A stretch of DNA of 64,000 nucleotides from Fulvia fulva (Eukaryota; Ascomycota; Dothideomycetes; Mycosphaerellales; Mycosphaerellaceae), in assembly GCF_020509005.1 (NCBI RefSeq), contig NC_063012.1:11036001-11100000 (forward strand), read 5' to 3'. The notes under the pieces were generated by a model. The model was not told the DNA's origin. It did no database searches and saw only the letters and a list, made by a program, of their open reading frames with translations. This document shows positions 22,257 through 35,461 of the stretch, in pieces (within the stretch, counting starts at the first letter, position 1; every line of letters starts with the position of its first letter). The position numbers were made by a program, and so were the translations under genes.

Positions 22257-23040
22257 CTAAGTTTAATCTAGGGGTAGCCTTATTCCTATCGTATACTTAA
22301 ATAGATATTATCGTCCGCTTAACTTATTAAATTGTCTAATAATTACTCTATACTAAGTTATTTCGCTCCGGTAAATAGTAAGAGAGCTCGCTCTACCCCT
22401 AGGGAGTATAAGATACTAGTTAGTAGCGTAATGTACTAGGCTATCTACGATAGAGCTTATACTTTATAAGGTATAATAGGGCATTAATAGGTAATACCGG
22501 AGTAACGATATCGGAAAGTTAAAAAGGCACCTTTAGGGTACCTTACTTTCTATACTTTTAAAGGTTATTACCTTAAGGTAGTAACACCTTTTTGTTTTAG
22601 GTAAGTGTATACTATATATAAGGTACGAAAGTAGTAGATAATATAGTAATAAGGTAGTAGTATTATTACTAGTAGTAAGTTAGAGGCGTTTCTCGCGTTC
22701 TAATTAGACGCGCTACTTTTATCGCGCGCGCGTACGCTACTACTAGTAATAGGGGTGTTTCTCGCTCTTACGCTATTAGCTAATAGGAGTCCGAGAAACA
22801 CCTTCTAATAATAGTACTAGGGCCGTACCGGTAAATAGTAGATACTTTACCCTAGCTTCGTTATCGTCTATAGTATTAGTAGCTACTAGTAGCCGTGTTT
22901 TACGCCTACTAGCGCTTCTAGAGAGGTGTCCGTAAAGATAAAGCCGTTTAGTATTCGTTTCGAGATAAGGTAAGGCCGCTACTACGGGCTTCTTAGGCGT
23001 CTATTAGCCCGTTACCTCCTAATACAGCTATAGAGGGTAC
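22257..23040 (-). mobile_element. Copia-A2 segment 1 (3' region), RIP-decayed base layer
   Basis: It aligns along its length with Copia-A1 1-748, with CA/TG changed to TA. Examples are GGTGCCTTG to GGTACCTTA and the retained CGCTCCGG block near 22369. It ends at GGTAC (23036-23040), which repeats at 50414-50418 as the target duplication of Gypsy-A1. The element resumes at 50419. Confidence 0.9.
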
Positions 23041-23224
23041 TATTACGGGTAGCCCGTAACCCCTTACTATAGCTACGTCGGCCCGGCTGAACCGCGGACC
23101 TTCCGTATTAGGTTAGCGCGGCTTAGCTTTGCTTTATAACCTTCCCGCGCCTCGCGCTCCTCTTTTATAGCTTCGTAGAATAATAACTATCTCGTTCGGA
23201 CTCTATAGTACGCGCGCCCTTATA
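23041..23224 (+). repeat. Gypsy-A1 5' LTR
   Basis: Starts TATTACGGG (TGTCACGGG in Gypsy-A3) and ends GCGCGCCCTTATA. Length 184 bp, as in the other Gypsy-A LTRs. It differs from its partner LTR at several RIP-type sites. Confidence 0.95.
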
Positions 23225-24567
23225 GTTTGTTCTACTACCCTACCTAGATCGCGGATCTAGGTAAGGGACGCGTAATAATAGGAATAGATAGAACCGTAGA
23301 ACTCGAGAGCGCGTAGAGTCGTATTAGAATATAGAATACGGTAAGGCGTATAGCGCGTAGATACCTAGAGAACGTAACGCGGCGACATTATTAGTAGGTA
23401 GTCGCGCGCTCGTAGATAGTTAGGATATAGGCACCGTTACGCCTCCCCCGAACCTAGACAATATAACTTTATAAATAGCGAACGGCGGTATACTACCGCT
23501 ACCTAAGCCTAAGGGTAAAAGTAAGTAGCGTATATCTCTTTTCCCCGACCTCTCCTCTTTTCCTTAGAGTTAGATATAGGACGACAACCGGCGGGTTATA
23601 GTAGACACCGGTGTTGCGCTATAACAAGAGATTAATAAAGCTTACTAGAAGGCCTTCGAGCGAGAAGAAGGTAGTAAGATTGACTTTATAGAACTGTTCG
23701 AGTTTAAGCTTAAAGAGAACCTAGGCGGCGACCTAGACGAGGTGTATCTATTACTCGACGAGGTAGAACATATTCTCGTATCCGAATACTAGAATGTCAC
23801 CCTAGATAACCTTACGACCCTTATATCCTAACACCCGAAGACTACCTACGACTTCGTACTATAAGTAGTTAATACGGCGATTACTAAGGGTAGATAACTC
23901 GATATAATAGAGCGAGCTAACGACCTCTAGAACACCTAGTATACTACGCTATATACCGAGTACGACCGTATCTATAAGATACTACAAAGTAAAGAGCTTA
24001 TTATATAGAAAATAGTAGTAGATCTTAAGAGTAAGAAGGATTACGACCTAGCTACGTTATAAGAGCTAGAGAAGAAATATAAGGAAGCTAATAACCTATA
24101 TAAGCAGTTTAGCGAGATCTACGAGAAGGAGAAGAAGAAGGTACAAGATGCTAAGGCGAAGAACCAGGCCCTATAACAAGAAGTCGATGACCTAAAGGCT
24201 CGGCTTAAGGTAGGAGACACTATATAGAACGGAGGTAGGGGCCGCTTAGGCCGCCGACCCTCTCGTTCCCGCCTACGCGAGACCTTACTCGAGTAGCTAT
24301 TACGTAGGTATCGCGAAGCTACTAGTAGAGGTAGCGGTGGCGGTAGTAGTAATAACGATAAAGACGACGATAACCGTAGTAATAATAGCCGAGGACGTAA
24401 TAACGACCGTCCGCGACTAGGACCTAATAATAATAGTCGTGACTCGAGAATACGTAATACCCGTACTTCGACACTACTAGTTGACCTTCTAGAACGTCTC
24501 TTTACTATTAACCGCACCCTTACTCGCGGTATAGAGATCGGTAAGGGTGTACCTAACCCTAAGTACT
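23225..24567 (+). pseudogene. Gypsy-A1 gag relic, first part
   Basis: After the LTR comes the leader GTTTGTTCTAC, as in Gypsy-A3. Gag homology begins near 23360 and runs through the coiled-coil and the Asp/Gly-rich region to the capsid start. The ATG and many Gln/Trp codons are mutated to ATA/TAG. It is cut at 24567 by Gypsy-A2, with GTACT duplicated (24563-24567 and 31863-31867). Confidence 0.88.
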
Positions 24568-24751
24568 TATAAGGGCGCGCGTACTATAGGGTCCGAGAGA
24601 GATAGTTATTGTTCTACGAAGCTACGAAAGAGGAGCGCGAGGCGCGGCAAAGTTATATAGTTATACTAAGCCGCGCTAACCCGATACGGAAGGTCCGCGG
24701 AATAGCCGGGCCGACGCTTCGGTAGTAAAGGGTCGCGGGTAGCCCGTAATA
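24568..24751 (-). repeat. Gypsy-A2 3' LTR
   Basis: Begins TATAAGGGCGCGCG and ends GCCCGTAATA (plus strand), followed by the polypurine tract complement GTACCCCCCCTC. Confidence 0.93.
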
Positions 24752-27700
24752 GTACCCCCCCTCTTAAAAGTCGTCTTAGTCCTCTAAGCGTCTATATTCA
24801 CTCGTACGCCTACCGTCTTATACGGCCACTTGCTCGTTCAACTCTATACCCTTATAAAAGCCTAGTTATCCTCTAGATCTTGCCCTATCTACCGTATAGC
24901 CTCCTTATCTTTAGCCTTTACTATTTACGAAACACGTTACTTAGCTAGCTAGTACGCCCTAGTAGGCCTAAGCCTATCTTCGGCGAACACTCGCGTGTAA
25001 TCCTTATAACTACGGTGAGGTATTATTATAGGCTCTACGGGTCCTACTCGAGTATCGGTATAACTACCGTTACGGTCGTAGGGCTAAGGGCGGCGAGTTT
25101 TACTTATACCGGTAACCCTAGTTACGAGAGTAGGCTTTCCCGTAACCTGACTTATATAGCGGTACGTAGTAAATATATACGGATTAGATTCTATTAAAGG
25201 TAAGGCTCGAGTCGACTTATTCGTAACGGTGTCTCTATTAATCCTAATCGTATTAAGTCCGAGTAACTTAGCGTCTAGCGGTAACTAGTTAGATAGAGCT
25301 ACGAAACCTATAGGCGTAGACAACTCCGGCCGGTTATAGTAAAAGTCTATAATAGTAGCGGCTACCCTCGTAAATAGGTCCTTAGTAGGTTACTAAGTTT
25401 TACTATCCTCTATATCCTAATATCCGACCTATCGTACCTTATACTATATATCGACCTTACGCTTATACTCCTTCTTTACCTTCCTAGTACGCTTCCTCGT
25501 ATATATATCTAAGATCTTATCTACCTCGTACTTAATCGCCGCGGGTACCGCTATAATGTCGGCCTCGGTATTAGCTTCCGTCGTATTAGGAACTATAACT
25601 ACGGGTAGCGGCGGTATAAGGTACTGTCCCTCTAGCGGCGGTAGGTTAGTATTGTCGGCGCGCTATAGTAGTAACGTATAGAAATAGTTGTCGAGTCTAG
25701 CTAACGTATCGGAGAGCTTTAGCTTATAGGAGAGCTTCGAGGGTATAACTTTTACGATCTAGTATAGTCTAGTATATCGTCGATCTAGTTTCTTAGAAGG
25801 GCGTATCGTACGGATATTCTTCGTACTAAGGAACACCTAATCGCCTACCTTATAGTCGGGCGAGATACGGCGATATCGGTTAGCGGCCTTAGCTTATAAG
25901 GCTTAGGACATTCTTATATTCTCTTAGAGGAACTGATGTAGCTCGTAAAGACGTTAGGCGAATGCTTCGGCGGATTTACTATCGAGTCGCTAAAGAGTCG
26001 TTATCTAGCGGCGATCCCCGCCTACCTATAAGTCGATACGTTCCGTAAACTCGGGGTTATATCTAAGGTTTACGAAGAAAGGTAAGACACCGGTAGTCTC
26101 TAATACGTAGTTATTAATAGTAAACTAAGCTAGGTATAGCTATTTAGCCTAGTCGCTCTATACCTTATTAACGTAGGCGCGTAAGTACTATTCTATATTC
26201 TAATTAGTACGCTTAGACTAACCGTCCGTCTCGGGATAATATAATGAACTTAGCTTACATTAAATCCGTAGTATCTTATATAACTACTTCTAGAAAGTTG
26301 CGATGAACTGTTTCCCTCTATTAGAGGTGATCGTGTCCGGGAGCCTATATCGACTAAATACGTACTTTAAGAATAGGCGCGCTATATTCTTCGCTATTAT
26401 AGCTCTAATAGGAATAAGTGCTACTTCTTTCGTTAGGCGGTCCGTAACGGTTATAATGTTATTATAAGTTATACCGCCGAGTTCGCTATCTAGTAAGTCT
26501 ACTATAAAGTCGACTAATATATAGCGCTAAGGTCGTTCTAGTATAGAAAGTAGATGTAATAATCTAGGTGGTTAGGTATATAGAGATTTCGTCGTACGGT
26601 ATACTCGGCAATTTACGGTATATCTACGTACTAATCTTACTAAGCTAGGCTAGTAAAATTTACGTACTATAAGCTTATATATACGGGCTCTACTAGGATG
26701 GCCTACTACTAGTACGTCGTAGTTTATCTTTACTATTCGAGTCTATAGCTTCTAGTTATCCGGTACCTATAAGCTCTAGTCGCCGTACTAATTACGGACG
26801 TAGAGTATATCTCCTTCTACCTTATAGTATACTAGGTATACCTTCGCCTTTTAAAGAAGTAGCGGGATTACGTTACCTTTCTCTAGCATCTTCATTACTA
26901 CCTTAAGCTCCTAGTCTACGGCGTACGCTATTACTATTCGATACTCGAGTTTAGCCTCGTAATTAGCCTCTATCGTAGGCTTCGATACGGTAGTAGCTTC
27001 TACCGGTATAGCGGCTTCGGCTAGTATAAATTCTGTTACTTCTAGGTTTAGCGGAGTTTCCGTCTCTTTAGTAACATCTTCTACGGTTACGCGTATAGAG
27101 TCGATCTTAAGGAATCGCTTAGGCGGTAGTAACGTCTAGTACTAATACTAATTACGCGGATCGTCTACCCCCTATAGAAGGTCCTAGCTACGTCTCGTTA
27201 GACTATCTAGCTTTATGCCTTAAACACCGGGCCTATAGACGATACGGAAGTTAAACTAAGAGAGGAACTTAGCCTACCTCGCCTAACGTCGATTAAGCTA
27301 CTTCGTCGTTATAAAGTACTCTAGGTTCTTATGATCTATAAACACTTTGACCGGTTCGATAGTGTCATTATCTACTTCGTAGGCCAATTTAGGCCTCTAC
27401 TCTTTAAACGCCTTAATAATAGCTAATAGCTCCTTATCGTAGATCTTATAGTTATACTCTTATAGACTCAACTTCTTAGAGTAAAACGCTCCCGGGTATA
27501 GGACGCCTTCTTCGTTATATTAGGAGAGGACGCCGGTATTAACAAAATCCGAGAAGTCCGTCTTAACGACTATCTACCTCCCCGGTACGTAATATACTAA
27601 TATGCCCGCTTTACTAAATACTACCTTTAATACGTTAAACGCCTTCTAGTACCCTAGTATCTAATCGATTCTTCTGTTCTTATAGTTACTAGGGCTATTA

Positions 27701-29520
27701 GACTTGGTCAAGTTGGTTAGCGGCGATATACGTCGTAAGAACGCTTTAATAAACCGTCTATAGAAGTTAGTAAAGCCTAGGAACGCTTATATATCCTTTA
27801 GGTTAGTTAGAGCCTCCTAGCTTTAGATATATTCTAGCTGATCGGGGTCTATTTTAATGCCTTCTAGCGTAATGATTAGGCCTAGGTATTTGACTCTCTA
27901 CTAATAGAATTCGTATTTGTTAATATCTACGGTCAACCCGGTATCGCGTAGTTTTATTAAAACCTTCGTTACGTACTCGATATATTCTTCGAGTATGTCG
28001 CTAAAAATCAGCACATTATCTAGGTATACCGATACGAAGTCGTTAGAGTGTTCCTATAGCACACTGTTAATATATAACTAAAACGATACCGGGCCGTTAT
28101 ATAGACTAAACGGCAAGACTAGACATTCGTATACTCCGTACCGCGTAGCGAACGCTATTAGCTATTTATACCCCTCGGTAATACAAAGCTTATTAAAGGC
28201 TACGACGATGTCTAGCTTCGTGAAGTACTTCTTGCTATATATCCTATTAAGGGTTTCCTAGATCAAAGGTATAGGGTACCTGTTCTTAATAGTTATTATA
28301 TTTAGCCCTCGATAGTTAATATATACTCGGAGTCCTCCTCCTAGCTTACGTACTACTAGAATAGAAGCTAGGGACTAGGTTGTCTTCTAACTAGCCTTAC
28401 GGACTTTCCCTTCGCTCTCCTACTTAGTGACCTATTTCTTGACTACTTTATTCTCTTACGGTACAAGCCTATAGGGTTTGCGGTAAGGAGGCTCTTATAG
28501 GCCGTCGGGCTTAATATAGATTTTATAGTTAATGCCCGGCCTATAAGGCGGGAGCCCTTTATAGTCTTTAGCTAAGAACGCGTCCGTAATATAATAGTAC
28601 TCGGGCGGAAGCTTCTCCTTCGGGTTATAGTTAAATTGCTTATTTAGGAACTGATTAAGGTCGTTAGCTAACATTGCGCTTAGCTTTAACTCGCCGTTAC
28701 TATCCGTTCCGCTAGACTCGTTACTAGTAGGTAGAATATAGAAGCACTCGGCCCTAGGCCGGTACGTATATATCTCCTAAGCGTAACGACTGTCGCCTTA
28801 ATAATCCACTTTCTTATCGTCGTCTATATATAAGGACGAGACGTTTAACTCCGCCCCTCCTACCGTAAATCCTAGCGACTCCCTAGTAAAGGGCTCTAGT
28901 CCGTATTTCGTACGTTACCGGTATTAGTAGTTTAGGGACTAAACTGTTATCGAAGTCTTCCTACGAAGATAGTGACTAAAGTAGTAGTCTGATCTAAGGG
29001 CTACTTTGCCGGTTTCCTAGAAGATGTTAGGGTTGTACTAGCTTAACTAAAGTAGGCCGAGGACGATCTTGTATTCGAGGTCGGTTACGTAGTATATTAT
29101 TTGCTCGTAATAACAACCGCCGATAATAACGTCGACTAAGGCTACGTATATAATACGTCTAGTACTCGCCTTCCTATTACCTAGTATCAAGTTCTTGCTC
29201 TAAACTAGGGGTATTAGAGGGATGTTATGTTTATAAATATATTTCTAATCGAGAAAGAGAGAGGTTAAAGTAGAATCTAGTAGGCCTCGTACCTTTCTAT
29301 TTTATATTATTATAGGCAGTACTATATAAGGGTATATATCCGGCAACTATAGTTCTAATATATAGGCCGATATCTTAAGTTCTCCGCTATAGTCCGTCTC
29401 TTACATTCTATACCTCTCGATCTTATACTCTTTCTAATTCTTGTTCTAACTACTATCTACTATACTTAGGTAGTAGCCCCGGCATTTCCCTACTCGGTAG
29501 CGAGGGCGCTTAAGTTCGGA
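24752..29520 (-). pseudogene. Gypsy-A2 pol relic
   Basis: Aligned in order with Gypsy-A3 pol: C-terminal extension and chromodomain (about 24900-25560), integrase (25800-26900), RNase H (27200-27600), reverse transcriptase with the YLDD region near 28010-28040, and protease near 29270. It is full of RIP stops. The ATTTCCC complement of the frameshift heptamer remains near 29490. Confidence 0.85.
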
Positions 29521-31547
29521 GTCGCGTTACGTAGTCGAGGTAGGCGGTAGTCGCCGTTATAGCCGTATATCTCGTACTCGGGGTTACTAGTAATATATAG
29601 TCCGGTACGGTAACGGAAGTACTTACTCTACTTCTTTAGATCTTTACGACCCTCGCGGTTAAGCGGTAGTAGATTCTAAAGGTATACTAGCAAGTCTTCC
29701 TTCTTCTTAATACCTAAGTACTATAGTAGGCGCTATACGATCGCGCCGGTCGCGCTAGCTACGGTAGCTATAGTAGTTATTACGTTACTAGTCGGGCCTA
29801 GGTTCTAGTTACCTCCTCCGCCGCTACTACGAGGGCGGTTATTATCCTACTAAGGGTATAGCTACTCGGTCTCGTAGAAGGTTTCGTCTAACTCGGTATA
29901 CTCCTTAATAACATCCTATATACTATTTAGGTAACGGTTAACCTCTCGGTTGCTAAATGTCTTAACGAAGTACTTACGGTTTAGGCGGTTACGGAAAAGT
30001 ATTAGCTCGGTGTTATCCCCCTAGTCTATCTAGGCACGTAACTTTGAGTAACGTACGAAGAATACGATAAAGGATTCCTTCTACTACTACTTATAGGTTA
30101 TAATATTAACTATAGCCTTTATAGCTTTGTTCCGGGTGCCGTACTATCGAGTTATCTAGTCTAGTAGCTCCTCGCCGGTACTAAACTCGTTATATAACTA
30201 ATGTCCTAGGATAGGGATACGTAGCTAAATAGTAGTCTAGACTTTACTATTAGTCTATCTATATAGGAAGCGGAGGGTATCCTACTCGGTACGGAAGGTC
30301 GCTACTATAAGCTTTAGTAGGATACTCGTATACTAACTATCGAAAGATAGGTCGGTATCGTTCTAAAACTTCTTAGGATCTAGTACTCCCTTACCGATCT
30401 CTATACTACGCTCTAAGGTACGGTCGATATTAATAAGACGCTCGGCGAGGTCTACTAGCGGTGTCTATATACGATTAGTACGTCCTCCTCTAGTACGTAC
30501 CGTCTCTTAGCGCTCGTTACGGCGGCGATTGTCGCGGCCTCGATCCTTATCCTTATCGCTACGGCCTAGGCCGTCATTATTATCGTCATCTCTACTACTA
30601 CTCCTACCGTCCCCGGTAGCGGCTTTACGATATATACGCTAAAGCTTCTCGAGGGAGGTCTCTCGCGGGTAAGAGTACGAGCGTAACGGACTACTACCTC
30701 GACGCCTATTACCGTTAGTAGTGTTATCCTCTATAGCTTAGAGTCGAGTCTTTAAGTCATCGATCTCCTTCTATAACGCCTAGTTTATACTCTTAGTATC
30801 TTATGTCTTCTTCTTCTCCTTTTCGCTAAGATCGTGAAATTACTTATATAGATTACTAGCTTACTTATACTTATCCTAGACCTCCTTTATCTTAGCTAGG
30901 TCTAGTACGTTCTTAAGATCCTATACTATCTTCTATAAGGCGGACTTCTCGGTTCTAAGTATCTAATAGATACGGTCGTATTCGGCGTAGAGGTTACGGT
31001 ACTAGTCGTTCTAGAGGGCGTTTATACGTTATACGACGTCGACTTACTCGGTAGCGGTCTAAGCGGTATTAAATCCTCGTAGGCTAAAGTCGTATAAAGT
31101 CTTAGGATAGTCTCGGACTAACTCGGCGAGGTCGTTCGCGTCGACGTTCTAGAAATCGCTAGCGGCGATATGTTCGGCTTCGTCGAGGGAGTAGTAAATA
31201 GGTAGTATATCGTCGCTACCCTTCTCCTAGTACTCCTTTAGCTCGTAGAGTTCTATAAAGTTAATAGCGTCTCTCTATTCCCTATCGAGTACCTTCTCCT
31301 ATACTATATCTAACTCCTACTAAAGAGCGACGCCGGTGTTAATCGTAATACGCCGGTCGTTATCTTAAGTCTAGGACTATAGAAAAGATAAGAGATCTAG
31401 GAAAAGAGATGTACGCTTACCTAAGGGCTTTGCCGGTAGTAGTATACCGTTCTAGGTCTATAAGTCCTACTAACTCGTTATAGTATAGGTGTTAACGCGA
31501 CCTATTGCTATCGCTAAGGTCTTTACGGCGTTAACTTCCCTAGGTAT
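29440..31547 (-). pseudogene. Gypsy-A2 gag relic
   Basis: Colinear with Gypsy-A3 gag. The former start codon is at 31547-31545, now ATA. The capsid region is around 29900-30430, the Asp/Arg-rich low-complexity stretch around 30500-30640, and the coiled-coil region around 30700-31050. Stops occur throughout. Confidence 0.83.
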
Positions 31548-31678
31548 CTACGTACTTAGCGCCTTACCGTATTCGACTATACGCTCGTAGTCGCATATTC
31601 TTTAGTTCTATAAGTCTATTCCTATTATTACGCGTCCCTTACCTAGATCCGTAATCTAGGTAGGCTAGTAGAACAAAC

Positions 31679-31862
31679 TATAAAGGCGCGCGTACTATAG
31701 GGTCCGAGAGAGATAGTTTTTATTCTACGAAGCTATAAAAGAGGAGCGCGAGGCGCGGCGAAGTTATATAGTTATACTAAGCCGCGCTAACCCGATACGG
31801 AAGGTCCGCGGAATAGCCGGGCCGACGCTTTAGTAGTAAAGAGTCGCGGGTAGCCCGTAATA
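31679..31862 (-). repeat. Gypsy-A2 5' LTR
   Basis: Begins TATAAAGGCGCGCG and ends GCCCGTAATA. Next to it on the internal side is GAACAAAC, the shared Gypsy-A leader. The duplicated GTACT follows at 31863. Confidence 0.93.
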
Positions 31863-31980
31863 GTACTTTAAGAACGATAACGACCCTAATTTCGATAGCT
31901 AGTATAGTAGTGTTCTCCTAAAGCTAACTATAGTAACCTTCCGTACTAAGGTAGATAGTCTACGCTTCGTATATAGATAG
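31863..31980 (+). pseudogene. Gypsy-A1 gag relic, second part
   Basis: A short capsid piece between Gypsy-A2 and LINE-A3. It begins with the duplicated GTACT and ends with ACGCTTCGTATATAGATAG (31962-31980), which is repeated with one RIP-type change at 37567-37585 as the LINE-A3 target duplication. Confidence 0.88.
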
Positions 31981-32149
31981 ATAGATTTGTCATTCCCCTG
32001 TTCTAGGACCCTATCCGGCCTATGCAGGTATATATCTATTGTTATGTACAAAGGGAAACCCGAATAGGTGAAAACCCTTCCCGCCCCCGACTACTCCTTG
32101 TCTAGATTAGCTTTCCCTCTGAACGTACGTAGTCCATGTCACTACCCCG

Positions 32150-35100
32150 TTAGCCCCCGCTCCTAGCCGGTCTCGTCGCGCTGCGTCGTGTCCTCTCTTC
32201 CTGCACTGCTCCTACTAGGCGGTACTGTTCTAGCCAGCCCTTCTCTAGTATCTAGTTCGTAATGCGCCGTAGGTCTTCAGCGTTGTTAAGAAGTGCCCCA
32301 ATCGTCCGGTTCCTCGCCTTTGCCATCCACTCCCCCCTTCCTAGCGACCACCTCGGACAGACGAGGAGTGCGTGCCGTACGTTCTGGGAGCGATAGCCGC
32401 AGGGGCAGCTAGTATTCGTGTATCCTGGGACCTTCCTCCATAATAGGTACCCCTAGAGGCCGATGTGTTCGCTTCGCAGTTGGGTTGCTATGCTACTCTG
32501 TGCCCTCGTAAGGCGGTAGTGGATGAGCTTCGGGGGGTGCTTGACCGCGGATTTTGTAGCTAACCATTCCTTAGGTTGTCCCGCTGGCTGAGGGCGTCTA
32601 CTATGCCCTACAACCTGGTTGTTCCACCTCTCTTTCCATAGTTGCTCTACAAACGATTTCTTACCTTCCTATTGTGTTGCTAGCTGTTCGTCCCTTGCCC
32701 GGTAGTTCGGCTCGTTTCCGGGTCGAATGCCCTTATGCGCTAGTACTGATTCGCGGGCCCTTGCGACTGCACTGGCGATGACCTTCTGTACTAGGTACTG
32801 TGCCGACTTGCCTAAGTAGGAGGTCCGTAGTCCCTAGATGTATAGGTCGATCGGCGGTATAGCGGTCTCGTGCTTAAGCATCCTCGTTGGTGTCGACTTA
32901 TATGCCCCGGTGACCTTCCTTAGGCATTGGTTTTGGATCTTCGCTAGCGGCGCGACGAGTCCCTTCGATAGGCAGGCCCTCTCGCCTAAGGACCATACTT
33001 AGCTGCTATAGGTAAGGACTGGCCGTACAATAGCCGTATATAGAAGTCGTGACTGCCGGAAGTCCGCCCCCCATGTGGACGCAGTGAGCCTCTGGCATGA
33101 TACCATATTCTGTTCAGCTTTCCGTAATATTGCCTATACGTGCTTCCTCCACCGTAGCGCCGGGTCTACCTATAGTCCGAGGATCCTGAGCTGATTTGCC
33201 GGGTTAGTCGTGTGCCCCTGTATCTGGATAGAAGCTTGCATATTGTGGAACCGTGGCCGGCGCGTAAAGTGTATCAGATTGTACTTTTCTGGGGCAAACC
33301 GAGCCCCGTGCCTCCTAGCCTAGTCCTCGCAGATCTTGTGCTTCTCTTCTAGTAGCCTATAGTTCTCCTCAGTCGAGGAAGACCACGCTAGGATGTTTGT
33401 GTCGTCTACGAAGCCGCTCGCAGCGGTGTTCTGGGATTCTAGGGCTGGGAGCAGCGTCGCCATAAAGAAGAGGAACAGAATAGGTGCTAGCGTTAAGCCT
33501 TGCGGGATTCTAGTGTGGACTGCTTAAAATGGGCTTCTGTACTGGCCGACCAGGATCGACGTACTGCGGTTTTGGAGGTAGGACCGTACGAAGTTGACAA
33601 GCCACTTAGGGAGTCCTTTCGACCTTAGGATGTAGAGAAGCCGCGGGTGTGACACGTAGTCGAAGGCTCCCGATATGTCTAGGCTAAGTAAGGAAGCCAC
33701 CTTGTCCCTATTCTTATACCAGATGGCCTTTACCTAAGAGGTGATAAGTTCTATCGCGGATAGCGTCGATCGCTATGGGCGCGCACCTATCTAGGTGTCC
33801 GGGAGTAGGGAGTGTTCCTCTGCCGCCTCGGAGAGTCTCGTTGCAACTAGCTTCTCAAGCGCCTTCCCAAGAGTGTTAAGGAGCGCAATTGGGCGGTACG
33901 ACTTCACCTGCGTATAGTCTTCCTTCTGCGGCTTGCGTAGGACCACTGTCGTCGATTGTTTAAAAGCTATCGGGTGGTATCCGGTCTGTAGGCAGGCGTT
34001 AAAGATCGCTGCAACTACTAGGGCTAGTTGATCTCTATACTTCTTTAGTAGCTCGTTTAGGATCCCATCCGGCCCCGGGGCTTTCTTCGCCGGCAACTTC
34101 CTCAGCATAGCGGTAACTTCTCCCTCGGACACCTCCTGTTGGACCGCGATGCTAGGGGCTAGGGGAGTAGAGCTGTTTATGTCGCTTAGATCAGCCTCGA
34201 CTGGGGGTGGGAAGAACTTGCTAGCTAGTAGACGCGCCTTGGCCTCGGGGTCGCTAACCGGGCCACTAGGCGATTGTAGCGCTAGGATAGAGAAGGAGGG
34301 GCCCTGTGTAGGGTCCTGTCGGGCCCATTTCGCTAGCTTCCACATCCTCTCTGGCTTGCCGGCGATTTCTTCCACTGTGGCCCTCCAGCCGACTGCTTTC
34401 TCCCTCCGTATTATGGCTTTCCTCTGTTAGCATGCCTCCCTATATACGTTCCAGGCCTCCTCGCTATAGCTGCTCGTCCACACCCGGCGGGCTCTCCTTG
34501 CTTCTCTTACTACCGCAGTGCACTCCGGCGTCCAGTATAGTTTAGACCATATCGTTGGTTGGGCAAGCGGAACGTGAAGTGAGGTCGCTTTTCTTATTTC
34601 GTCTGTCAACCCCTGGACTGCTTCGTCTATCTCGTCTTTACTGTTGTATTGCTGCTACGCGATCTGGACTAGCCTCTTGGAGTCATCGAGGTACGCCTGG
34701 ATGTTGGCCCAGTGGGCCTTTCCCTAGTTTGGCTTAGGGGTTCTCGCTGGTGTGCGTTGTATCTGTGTCGCAATAGAGGTCCTGACTGGCATGTGGTCTG
34801 ACGACGCCTCGAGTTCATGTTCGATCCCACAGTAGGTTACCGTGTAGTAGTGGCTATCTAAGATCCAGGAGAGGTCGATCGTGCCTTGGAGTCCCCCTCT
34901 CTTCCAGGTGCCCAGGTCCTTCGGGGTATTGAGGGCAATTGCGTTGCTCGCCATCAAGTCGAGTACTTCGTCGGCTATAGGGTGCGGCTGCATAAGGCTT
35001 TCCTAGGAAGGGTGGTGTATGTTGAAGTCTCCTACTACGATGTGGCACCCTTGTCTCTTGAGCGCACTGTCTAGGTGTCTGCAGACCCCTAGGTCGCGGC

Positions 35101-35461
35101 TAGACCTCGAGGCTGGCGGTTGCATGTATAGGTTGTGTATCCAGGTGCTACCTACGTGGAGGGAGGTAATATCGCCCCCGCCTTCTTCGTCTGCGTAGTA
35201 CACTACCTCCCAGTCGGATTCTAGTATGTCCTTGCTGACATAGAAGCACGTGCGGGGTCTGCCGTCGCCTCGTAGGCATGTCGTGTAGCCTAGTGACTTG
35301 CAGGTCGTTGGTCTCTTATGGTGCGGGTTAATCTATGGCTCCTGGATTGCAAGGACGTGGTGGACGCGCGGGTCCGCCTCGTGTAGGAAATGGTTCTGGA
35401 CTATATCCTTGCTATGGTTGACGTTATACTAGATGATGTTAAGCGTGTCGAGGCTAGTCAT
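32150..35461 (-). pseudogene. LINE-A3 ORF2: AP-endonuclease and reverse transcriptase, broken by scattered stops
   Basis: About 1100 codons from ATG at 35461 to TAA at 32150. The endonuclease (35440-34740) shows YNVNHS, VLAIQEP, GDFNIHHPS and SSDHMPV. The reverse transcriptase (about 34230-33200) shows KKAPGPDGI, SYRPIALLN, GAFDYVSH and the catalytic GFVDDTNIL near 33400. The C-terminal part has LRSEHIGL and a C-x-C...H-x4-C finger (CPCGY...RHALLVCP) near 32380. No RNase H domain is visible. In-frame stops (for example in the NIHHPS block at 35005 and after SLLPDT at 33790) fall where TGG or CAG is expected. The protein would nick DNA and prime reverse transcription at the target. Confidence 0.88.

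Larger units (their letters stand above)
24568..31862 (-). mobile_element. Gypsy-A2: RIP-decayed Gypsy-A subfamily member, inserted in Gypsy-A1 gag
   Basis: LTRs at 24568-24751 and 31679-31862 (184 bp each) with a GTACT target duplication on both sides. The internal region 24752-31678 is colinear with Gypsy-A3. The LTR differs from A1/A3 at positions RIP does not explain, for example GCTTCGGTAG against GCAGCTACAG, so it is a separate subfamily. It is as heavily RIPped as A1. Confidence 0.94.

Noticed and set aside
24119..24517. 132-codon minus-strand frame
   Set aside because: A shadow of the RIPped Gypsy-A1 gag, equivalent to the antisense frame over Gypsy-A3 gag.
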